From JANMEX01 sp049696015 (GTDB taxonomy: Bacteria > Pseudomonadota > Alphaproteobacteria > Rhizobiales > Rhizobiaceae): a DNA stretch of 7,879 nt. The notes beneath the pieces are model-generated. The model had not been told where the DNA came from, made no database searches, and worked only from the letters and a program-made list of their open reading frames with translations. The stretch covers positions 1-7,879 of the forward strand of contig JBAVTG010000234.1 in NCBI GenBank assembly GCA_049696015.1. The letters are read 5' to 3'. The position numbers and the translations under genes are program-made. The first letter of the stretch is position 1. The number at the start of each line of letters is the position of its first letter. Shown here in pieces: positions 1 to 5,373 of the stretch.

Positions 1-1241
1 CGTTGCCGCATTGCCACGCACAGGCAGATGATCCAACAGAAACGCCGGTCAAACTGAGGCTTGAGGCCGTCAGGATGGGATCGCGCAAAGGTCCGCTGCG
101 CGACATTGGCCGTTTGCTTGAAACCACCGGCGGCAAGTTGCGGTGCATTCCTCTGGTTGCAGACGGCAGGAACGACGACAACGCCGTCATCTCGCAGATC
201 ACCGCCCTGTTTGCGCAAGTCCACAATGCCGCAACCGTGAAAATGCCGGCCAACTGGAAAGCAGAAGAGCGCTATCTGGGTGCCCGTTTGGCGGTGACAT
301 CGGCGTTCAGGTCCATTCTTCAAAATGATCTGGTGCGGCGGATTGTCGATCCGGCCACTTACAACTGGTATGGCAACCAATCCGGTGAAGGCCGCTTTCT
401 GTCGCCTGGCACAAAGGGCAGGCCGGTCAGCGCGGAATTCGCCCATGCTGTCTGGCGCATGGGCCATGCGATGGTCCGGCCCGAATACAAATTCAACATG
501 CGCAGCGAAAGCCACCCGCTTGGCACCGTCATCGAGCGCAGCTCGCTCCGGCGCCCGCGCGAAATGCCGTTCGACCGCGAATGGATTGCGCAATGGTCTC
601 TGTTTTTCGACATGGGAAAGCGCAAGCCTCAGCCCAGCATGCTGATCGGCCCCAGCTATTCAAGTCCGCTCAACCAGGCATTCAAGGATCCCAAAGGCAC
701 TGAAGGCAGCGGTCTGGCCAAGCGCGACCTGATCCGCGGAGCCAGATCAGGGGTTTCATCGCTGGCGCATTTGCGCGCTCGCATCCTGGCGGCTGCCCCG
801 GCGGACTATCCCAACCGAAAGTGGCTTGCCGATGCAGCGCGGCACCGCGCCATCGTCGAGCGCTGGCTTGAGGACAGTTCAGCGCAAATTGGCGGCGGCG
901 ACGGATATGGCAAGTTGCCCAAGGCGCTGGCGCAAGCGCTGGTCAACGACCCTCCGCTGGGGCTTTTCATCCTGATCGAGGCCTCGCAGAAGCCCTGGTC
1001 CGGGCGCTCCCTTGGGCCGCTGGGCTCACTCATTGTTGCGGAGACTTTCTTTCGCGCCTTTGAAGACAACAGTTCTCTCGACACGCTTGTGCCCCGGCCC
1101 GGTTTTGGCGCGGCAGAAGCGGTCAGGACCGTGTTCGGGCCAAGGCCCGAAACAATGCCGGCGCTGATTCGCTGGCTGGACCGGCACATGCCGGAAGCGG
1201 ACAAGCGACTTCCAGACGGGAGGCCATTGCCGCTGATTTGA
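1..1241 (+). CDS. Animal haem peroxidase superfamily protein, bacterial type (partial, 5' end outside window)
   Basis: The reading frame is open from the left edge to the TGA at 1239-1241, so about 412 C-terminal residues are seen. Numbering from the first complete codon at 3, R56 and D59 lie in DGRNDDN followed by LFAQVHN; this matches the family block that carries the distal Arg and the acidic haem-linking residue. RMGHAMVRPEY at 152-162 matches the proximal-His block, so H155 is the likely iron ligand. KRDLIRG (240-246) matches the RN(L/M)xRG block, but with Asp where the family usually has Asn. The tail IEASQKPWSGRSLGPLGSLIVAE resembles the end of bacterial members. The N-terminal part that should hold the distal His (a QFxDHD-like motif) is missing, so the true start lies upstream and the TTG at 3 is not credible as a start. 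These enzymes bind haem b and use hydrogen peroxide; substrate and localisation cannot be told here. Family assignment is from recalled motifs; catalytic competence is inferred. Confidence 0.82.
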   Translation, partial: LPHCHAQADDPTETPVKLRLEAVRMGSRKGPLRDIGRLLETTGGKLRCIPLVADGRNDDNAVISQITALFAQVHNAATVKMPANWKAEERYLGARLAVTSAFRSILQNDLVRRIVDPATYNWYGNQSGEGRFLSPGTKGRPVSAEFAHAVWRMGHAMVRPEYKFNMRSESHPLGTVIERSSLRRPREMPFDREWIAQWSLFFDMGKRKPQPSMLIGPSYSSPLNQAFKDPKGTEGSGLAKRDLIRGARSGVSSLAHLRARILAAAPADYPNRKWLADAARHRAIVERWLEDSSAQIGGGDGYGKLPKALAQALVNDPPLGLFILIEASQKPWSGRSLGPLGSLIVAETFFRAFEDNSSLDTLVPRPGFGAAEAVRTVFGPRPETMPALIRWLDRHMPEADKRLPDGRPLPLI

Positions 1242-1264
1242 CACGAAAACCGCCAAGCAAACAC

Positions 1265-1269
1265 AGGAG
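1265..1269 (+). promoter_or_regulatory. Shine-Dalgarno AGGAG for the 152-aa protein
   Basis: AGGAG lies 8 bases before the ATG at 1278. It is the clearest ribosome binding site in the left half. It supports this start and shows that the small ORF after the peroxidase is really translated. Confidence 0.7.
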
Positions 1270-1277
1270 TAACGCAT

Positions 1278-1736
1278 ATGCTTGACCTTCATGAAGGACC
1301 ACATGGCCGTTTCAAAATCCTTGACCACATGAAATTTGGCAAGAAAATCAAGGAATGGGCGTCCAATCCGGAGAAGGCGCCCCGATCCATCGACGAGTTG
1401 AAGAAGGCGCTCGAGCCCAAAATCGCGATGGTGCCGACACGCTACAAAACCATGAAAACGGTTCAGGCCGAGTCGGAAGAGTTCATTTTGCGCCTTCCGC
1501 CAAAGCACATGATCGAAAACACCGTGAAAGTGCTGACCAAACAGGTTTCCGATTACAGGAAAGCCTTGTCGGTTGATCCGGGAGCAACCAAAAAGGGCTA
1601 TGAAGTGCCGCCGTTCTACACGGTGAAAATGCGCGGCGACGGCGATGAGCGCTCGCACCCGTCAGACAAGGAGTTGAACGATCTCGATTTCTTCTTCTGC
1701 CGCGTGGCTGACTACACGACATCTGTCTGCCGCTAG
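1278..1736 (+). CDS. Hypothetical protein, 152 aa, probably co-transcribed with the peroxidase
   Basis: I do not recognise this protein. It begins with ATG preceded by AGGAG at 1265-1269 with 8 bases between, and lies 36 bases after the peroxidase stop with no terminator between, so the two probably form one transcript. The product is lysine-rich and charged, has no signal peptide and no membrane segment, and looks cytosolic. The middle (about 30-100) reads as amphipathic helices. A short PPFYTVKMRGDGDE stretch (111-124) may be a strand and turn. The C-terminus carries an aromatic run, FFF at 138-140, and its only two cysteines at 141 and 151, ending in VCR. A partner or substrate-handling role with the peroxidase is possible from position alone; no catalytic motif is visible. 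The gene ends 7 bases from the stop of the convergent regulator. Confidence 0.8.
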   Translation: MLDLHEGPHGRFKILDHMKFGKKIKEWASNPEKAPRSIDELKKALEPKIAMVPTRYKTMKTVQAESEEFILRLPPKHMIENTVKVLTKQVSDYRKALSVDPGATKKGYEVPPFYTVKMRGDGDERSHPSDKELNDLDFFFCRVADYTTSVCR

Positions 1737-1743
1737 GGCTGAA

Positions 1744-3702
1744 TCAGACAAAACCGGCTTCGGCGAGGCGCGTGCGCAGCCGTCTGCGCACTGCCAAGTC
1801 CTTGATCGGGAACATCGACGCCAGCCAGTCGCCGGCAATGCCGGGGCTGGCTGTGCGGTTAGACTTCCATGCCCGCACCAGCGCTTTGAACAACTGGTCT
1901 GCCTCGATGCGGGCCGTGGCCAGATCACCTTTCTCAACATGTGAAGCGATCGCCCAGGTGCGCAGTCCGTAGTAACCGTGCTCAACCTGGCGCGAGGCGG
2001 CGATGCTGGCGTCAAAATCGCCCATCAGGAAATGGATTCCCGCCAGATAGCTCCAGTGTTCCGCCGCCAGCGCGACTCCAAGACCGGCAATCCGCGCAGT
2101 CAAGGTCTTGACATCGGCTTGGCAACCACAGAACGCCAAACCGTGCGTCGCAGAGGTCAAGACCCACGGATCATTGCTGTTGAGCAGCAGGGAATCGCGG
2201 AATGCGCTTTCGGCCTCCGTGAACTGGCCCAGCAAGGCGTGCGTCCATGCCAGACAGAGATGAGCTTTCGCGTCCAGCGGATCAAGCAGCCTGGCGGTTG
2301 AAGCATGGCGAAAAGCCCCCAGCGTGACTTCGCGGTCAGGAAATGTGCCGGGGTTGACGATATGGCGGCCGTTGGCATGTTGTGCCAGCGCGCTGTGCGC
2401 AGGGCTGAAGGCCGGCAAATCGCGGACAATGCCTTCAAGCAATTCGTAGGCGGCCATGTCATCGGAATCACGCCAGCGGTGCATCAACTGCTGTGCTTTC
2501 ACCCAGGCATCAAAGTGGCTTGCCGGAATGGAATTGCTGGTCGTGAAGCGCCGGAGACGGTCTGCGGAGATATGAATGTTAAGCGCTGAAGCCATGCGCC
2601 TGACGAAGGTTTCCTCCGCTTCCTGCAGCGTGTCAGGCCCGCCGCGAAATGTGTCGCTCCAGATGAAGGCTCCATCACGCTCATCCCGCAAGGTGATCGA
2701 ATAGGTGTATTGGCTGTCACGGGCATGGCCGGAAAACAGAATCGTATAAGCAGGCCGCCGGTGGACCGCATTTGGCGCATCCCAATCAACCACCGACCAT
2801 TCGCGGAAACGCACAAGAAGCGAGACCAGCTCAAAGCGCAAGCCTGCAAGAATGCCGGCTAATTGCGCGTCGCTGACGGTTTGCGGGATGGCTGAGACAA
2901 GAATGACGGGACTGGCTTCGCTTCGCGGTGTTGCCGAGAGCGGCGCAATTGCGGTCAATCCTGATTTCTGGACGTCTTGCCGCAGGCTGATGGCGGCGGC
3001 AAGCTGGCGAGTCGGCAGCGAAGGCTCGCTGTCCACGTCTTCGCGCATTGCGTTGGCCAAGTCATTGTAGGCGGAATGGGACCCGGTGAAATCGCCGGCG
3101 TCTGCACGCAGTTCCATCAGCTGGCGCGCCACCGGCTCGTTGCAGGGATCAAAAGCAAGTATCGCTTTTGCCCAAGTCTGACGCTTGGACGGCTTGCCGG
3201 CAGCCTGCTGAAAGCCAGCCTGCAACGCATCGCTCATCATATCGCGCCATATCTGCCGCTGCATGCGCGCCCATGCGGCAAAACTCTCGTCGACGCTGTC
3301 GAGGCCTTTGAAAAGCGTTTCGGCATAGCGGAAACGGTGCAGCTGGCCGAGGTCAGGCGCCGCGCCAGACTTGACAGCCGCGAGCAATTCGACCGCGTCG
3401 ACCGACACCAGCGAAAGATCGAGACTCAATTGGTCCCGCCCTGCTGAAAATCCATTGAACCCTGCAGCGATCAATGCCCGCTTGATCGTCATGACCGCTT
3501 GGCGCAGCGATGTGCGGGCCGCATCCTCGGACCCCTCGGACCAGAGCAGGTCAGCGGCAGACTGGCGGGCCATTTGCCCGTTGGCAGACAAGGCCAGGCA
3601 TGCCAGCAGCAGCTCCGACTTGCGGGACTGCGTCCGGATCGGTTTGCCGGCGAAACTCAAGGCAAGTTCGCCGATCACGGTTATTGTCAACCGTTCATTC
3701 AC
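1744..3702 (-). CDS. SARP-like (BTAD) transcriptional regulator with TolB/FlgO-like domain and TPR-like C-terminus
   Basis: 652 residues from a GTG at 3702-3700. A GAGGGG sits 11 bases upstream (3714-3719), and the GTG places the domain start (LTITVIGELALSFAGKPI) right at the N-terminus. Residues 5-100 fit the OmpR-like winged helix of SARP regulators: RKSELLLACLAL, then LLWSEGSEDAARTSLRQAV and a Lys/Arg helix. Residues 105-240 are helical and fit a bacterial transcriptional activation domain (FDPCNEPVARQLMEL; EPSLPTRQLAAAI). Residues 263-380 recall the TolB/FlgO-like domain found in rhizobial cyclase-type and CadC-type regulators (LAGLRFELVSLLVRF; YSITLRDERDGAFIWSDTF). Residues 395-605 are TPR-like helices (LDPLDAKAHLCLAW; LLLNSNDPWVL; GDFDASIAAS). 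No membrane segment or nucleotide-binding loop is seen, so it is probably a cytosolic activator whose TPR part senses a protein or ligand. The upstream gap (3703-3866) has a possible -10 GATAAT at 3748-3743 but no clear -35. Targets are unknown; the convergent peroxidase pair is one candidate. Confidence 0.83.
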   Translation of the reverse strand: MNERLTITVIGELALSFAGKPIRTQSRKSELLLACLALSANGQMARQSAADLLWSEGSEDAARTSLRQAVMTIKRALIAAGFNGFSAGRDQLSLDLSLVSVDAVELLAAVKSGAAPDLGQLHRFRYAETLFKGLDSVDESFAAWARMQRQIWRDMMSDALQAGFQQAAGKPSKRQTWAKAILAFDPCNEPVARQLMELRADAGDFTGSHSAYNDLANAMREDVDSEPSLPTRQLAAAISLRQDVQKSGLTAIAPLSATPRSEASPVILVSAIPQTVSDAQLAGILAGLRFELVSLLVRFREWSVVDWDAPNAVHRRPAYTILFSGHARDSQYTYSITLRDERDGAFIWSDTFRGGPDTLQEAEETFVRRMASALNIHISADRLRRFTTSNSIPASHFDAWVKAQQLMHRWRDSDDMAAYELLEGIVRDLPAFSPAHSALAQHANGRHIVNPGTFPDREVTLGAFRHASTARLLDPLDAKAHLCLAWTHALLGQFTEAESAFRDSLLLNSNDPWVLTSATHGLAFCGCQADVKTLTARIAGLGVALAAEHWSYLAGIHFLMGDFDASIAASRQVEHGYYGLRTWAIASHVEKGDLATARIEADQLFKALVRAWKSNRTASPGIAGDWLASMFPIKDLAVRRRLRTRLAEAGFV

Positions 3703-3866
3703 GCGCCACTTTGCCCCTCACCCAAATCCCCAAGGACGGGAAATTATCAGAGTATGGCAACCTTTGGAAAGCGAAGCTTACGCAACGGGATGTTTTTTTG
3801 ACAAGTCGGGGCAATCTGCGGTTCGTCCGACTGTTGTTGCCATAATCCGCCAAAAAGCCGGAAATC

Positions 3867-3957
3867 TGGCGGACAGGGCGGGATTCGAACCCGCGGTACG
3901 CTATTAACGTACACACACTTTCCAGGCGTGCGCCTTCAACCACTCGGCCACCTGTCC
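3867..3957 (-). tRNA. tRNA-Ser(GGA)
   Basis: Class II tRNA read on the minus strand. The acceptor stem GGACAGG (3957-3951) pairs with CCTGTCC (3877-3871), followed by discriminator G at 3870 and an encoded CCA at 3869-3867. The D arm carries GCCGAGTGGTTGAAGGC. The anticodon stem CACGC/GTGTG has one G-U pair, and its loop CTGGAAA gives anticodon GGA at 3923-3921, reading UCC and UCU. The long variable arm has stem GTACG/CGTAC with a 7-base loop, as expected for serine. The T arm is GCGGG-TTCGAAT-CCCGC. All arms pair, so the gene looks intact. Confidence 0.97.
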
Positions 3958-3966
3958 GCATCTTTG

Positions 3967-3992
3967 TCACCTGGCCGGTTGGTGCCAGGTGA
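3967..3992 (-). repeat. Perfect 9-bp inverted repeat in the tRNA-Ser 5' leader
   Basis: TCACCTGGC (3967-3975) and GCCAGGTGA (3984-3992) are exact reverse complements separated by 8 bases. The repeat lies between the candidate promoter and the mature tRNA 5' end at 3957, so it would form a stable hairpin in the precursor leader. No U-tract follows on either strand, so it is not an intrinsic terminator. It might be a processing element or an operator; the role is unknown. Confidence 0.6.
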
Positions 3993-4027
3993 TGTCAGGA
4001 GGCAAAGCCCCCTAGCAAAGCGCGCTC

Positions 4028-4055
4028 CTTATAGCCGGAACCGGGCAAGGTTCAA
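4028..4055 (-). promoter_or_regulatory. Candidate sigma70 promoter of tRNA-Ser
   Basis: On the minus strand a -35-like TTGAAC (4055-4050) is separated by 16 bases from a -10-like TATAAG (4033-4028). A GC-rich discriminator, GAGCGCGC, follows directly, as is usual for stable-RNA promoters under stringent control. Transcription would start near 4021, giving a leader of about 60 bases before the tRNA. The match is good but unproven. Confidence 0.5.
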
Positions 4056-4110
4056 CTGCGTTTGCCGAAAAAATGAAGATTGACCGCGATGGCCACCTGC
4101 GCCGCACACA

Positions 4111-4139
4111 TTGCCGTCTTGATCAAGTAAGCCTATCTG
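4111..4139 (+). promoter_or_regulatory. Weak candidate promoter for the membrane protein-msrA pair
   Basis: TTGCCG (4111-4116) lies 17 bases before TATCTG (4134-4139). Both hexamers are only partial matches to the sigma70 pattern. The position, about 45 bases before the chosen ATG at 4187, suits a promoter for the downstream pair. Apart from this, the tRNA promoter and the leader hairpin, I see nothing in 3958-4186. Confidence 0.25.
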
Positions 4140-4186
4140 TAGCCTGCGCCGTGACTGTAATGCGGCAGTCTTCAGGGTTTTCCGGC

Positions 4187-4507
4187 ATGCGTTTTCTCTT
4201 CCGCCTTCTTGCACTTGTCTTTCTTTCGGTGGCCGTTATCGCCGCCGTTGTCGACGCCTCGCGCAGTCTTGCGGCTTCCACACTGGTGCTGACCTCGCTC
4301 GGCAAGGGCTGGGCCGATTTTGCGCCGGGCTCGCTGGCGGCGCTGCAGACATTCGTTCAGGGACGTTTGCCCGGAGCGGTTTATGACCCCGCGTTCCTGT
4401 TTCTTATGTCGATGCCGGCGGCAGCGGTTCTGGCGATCCTGGCGGCCGTATCTTACGCCATCGGCGCCAAGCGCGAACGGCCGCTCGGCGATTTCACTGC
4501 CCGCTGA
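4187..4507 (+). CDS. Small two-helix inner-membrane protein, 106 aa, conserved hypothetical in rhizobia-like bacteria
   Basis: I chose the ATG at 4187 because it gives a normal membrane-protein start, MRFLFRLLALVFLSVAVIAAVVDA. A weak AGGG at 4174-4177 lies 9 bases upstream. In-frame ATGs at 4160 and 4073 would only add a polar, non-family-like extension. Residues 5-24 form one hydrophobic helix and residues 78-98 a second (FLFLMSMPAAAVLAILAAVSYAIGA). Between them is a soluble loop of about 50 residues with LVLTSLGKGWADFAPGSL. The tail is short and basic (KRERPLGDFTAR). The layout resembles small conserved hypotheticals of Hyphomicrobiales known to me by sequence pattern only; their function is not established. 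The stop is 18 bases before the msrA start, so the two are probably one operon. A membrane role linked to oxidative damage is speculation from position. Confidence 0.8.
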   Translation: MRFLFRLLALVFLSVAVIAAVVDASRSLAASTLVLTSLGKGWADFAPGSLAALQTFVQGRLPGAVYDPAFLFLMSMPAAAVLAILAAVSYAIGAKRERPLGDFTAR

Positions 4508-4512
4508 ACGCA

Positions 4513-4518
4513 AGGGAG
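4513..4518 (+). promoter_or_regulatory. Shine-Dalgarno AGGGAG that decides the TTG start of msrA
   Basis: AGGGAG lies 7 bases before the TTG at 4526. The alternative ATG at 4541 would be 22 bases away, too far. The extra residues YIID before MFNKK match the usual rhizobial MsrA N-terminus (a [FY][IL]ID-type start), which supports the TTG. Confidence 0.7.
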
Positions 4519-4525
4519 ATCTGTC

Positions 4526-5182
4526 TTGTACATCATCGACATGTTCAACAAAAAGATGAAGCTGCCGGAACCTGCCGAGGCGCTGAAAGGCCGCACGGCA
4601 TCAATCCCGACGGCCAAGAACCACTTTGTGTCCGGGCGGCCGCTCAAAGGGCCTTATCCGGACGGTTTTGAAACCGCCATTTTTGCGCTTGGCTGCTATT
4701 GGGGGGCGGAGCGGCTTTTTTGGGAAACGCCCGGCGTCTGGGTGACTGCGGCCGGTTTTGCCGGCGGAACAACGCCAAATCCGACCTATCAGGAATCCTG
4801 CACGGGCCTGACTGGCCATGCGGAAGCGGTTCTGGTCGTGTTTGATCCCTCCATTGTGAGCTATGAAGATTTGCTCGCGATCTTTTGGGAAGCGCATGAC
4901 CCGACGCAGGGTATGCGGCAGGGCAATGATGTGGGCACTTGCTACCGTTCAGGATTGTACCCCGCCGCTCCCGGCCAGCTGGCCGCGGCCAACGCCTCGC
5001 GCGATGCCTATCAGGCAGCCTTGCGCAAGGCCGGGCGCGACACAATCACCACCGAAATCAAGGCTGATCAGACTTTCTATTTCGCCGAGGAATTTCATCA
5101 GCAATATCTGGCCAAGAACCCGGACGGCTATTGCAACATGCGTGGCACAGGCGTCTCTTGCCCGATCCCGGCGCGCGCCTGA
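4526..5182 (+). CDS. msrA: Peptide-methionine (S)-S-oxide reductase MsrA
   Basis: 218 residues from a TTG start. MsrA reduces the S-epimer of methionine sulfoxide in proteins and free methionine, using thioredoxin as reductant, and repairs oxidative damage, normally in the cytosol. The catalytic Cys57 lies in GCYWGAERLFW (family form GCFWGAE, here Phe replaced by Tyr). Other family blocks follow: GGTTPNPTYQE, TGHAEAVLVVFDP, FWEAHDPTQGMRQGNDVGTCYRS, YFAEEFHQQYLAKNP. The C-terminus GYCNMRGTGVSCPI carries Cys203 and Cys212, which fit the recycling cysteines of three-cysteine MsrA enzymes. Length and motif order are those of a complete enzyme. No signal peptide is seen. It follows the 106-residue membrane protein by 18 bases and probably shares its promoter. 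No MsrB is present in the window. Confidence 0.96.
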   Translation: MYIIDMFNKKMKLPEPAEALKGRTASIPTAKNHFVSGRPLKGPYPDGFETAIFALGCYWGAERLFWETPGVWVTAAGFAGGTTPNPTYQESCTGLTGHAEAVLVVFDPSIVSYEDLLAIFWEAHDPTQGMRQGNDVGTCYRSGLYPAAPGQLAAANASRDAYQAALRKAGRDTITTEIKADQTFYFAEEFHQQYLAKNPDGYCNMRGTGVSCPIPARA

Positions 5183-5222
5183 ACTTGATCAGCGGACAGG
5201 TTTTCGCAGCGCCGGAATTTGT

Positions 5223-5244
5223 CCATGAAGTCAAAGATTCATGG
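5223..5244. repeat. Perfect 7-bp inverted repeat between msrA and the BMP gene
   Basis: CCATGAA (5223-5229) and TTCATGG (5238-5244) are exact reverse complements with an 8-base spacer. It lies 41 bases after the msrA stop. The downstream sequence TGATATTTGTCTT has only broken T runs, so it is a poor terminator. The half-site spacing (15 bases start to start) would also suit a dimeric repressor. Function unknown. Confidence 0.5.
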
Positions 5245-5280
5245 TGATATTTGTCTTGCGGCATGCCACATTCGTCCCCG

Positions 5281-5339
5281 GCCGGGAGGGATGAACCCTC
5301 CTGCCGGCGCCACTGGCCGGGTAGATAAGTGCCGGTGGT
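5281..5339 (+). promoter_or_regulatory. Structured 5' leader of the BMP gene: two abutting hairpins
   Basis: Hairpin 1: GCCGG (5281-5285) pairs with CCGGC (5304-5308) and GAGGG (5286-5290) pairs with CCCTC (5296-5300). This leaves an ATGAA loop and a 3-base CTG bulge. Hairpin 2 starts at the next base: GCCACTGGC (5309-5317) pairs with GCCGGTGGT (5331-5339) with two G-U pairs, closing a 13-base loop CGGGTAGATAAGT. A GTAG in that loop could pair with CTAC at 5357-5360, just before the AGGG ribosome site (5361-5364). The pair ends 34 bases before the start codon and has no U-tract, so it is not a terminator for msrA. It does not match any riboswitch class I can recall. A cis-regulatory RNA is an inference from structure. 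Confidence 0.5.
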
Positions 5340-5373
5340 CCGCTGAAAAATGAAACCTACAGGGTTGGAAATC

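Noticed and set aside
1026..1658. 210-codon minus-strand frame across the peroxidase end and the 152-aa gene
   Set aside because: It spans two plus-strand genes, one with clear family motifs and one with a good ribosome site, and shows no recognisable domain.
3847..3872. CCGCCA...TGGCGG inverted repeat at the 3' end of tRNA-Ser, considered as its terminator
   Set aside because: One arm is part of the tRNA acceptor and CCA end, the spacer is 14 bases, and no U-tract follows on the minus strand.
3371..3907. 178-codon plus-strand frame from the regulator into the tRNA
   Set aside because: It is opposite the regulator and its end, DRAGFEPAVRY, is the typical false translation of a tRNA T arm.
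4073..4186. Earlier ATG starts (4073, 4160) for the 106-aa membrane protein
   Set aside because: They add a polar, cysteine-containing extension before what is plainly the natural membrane-protein start at 4187, and would run through the candidate promoter.
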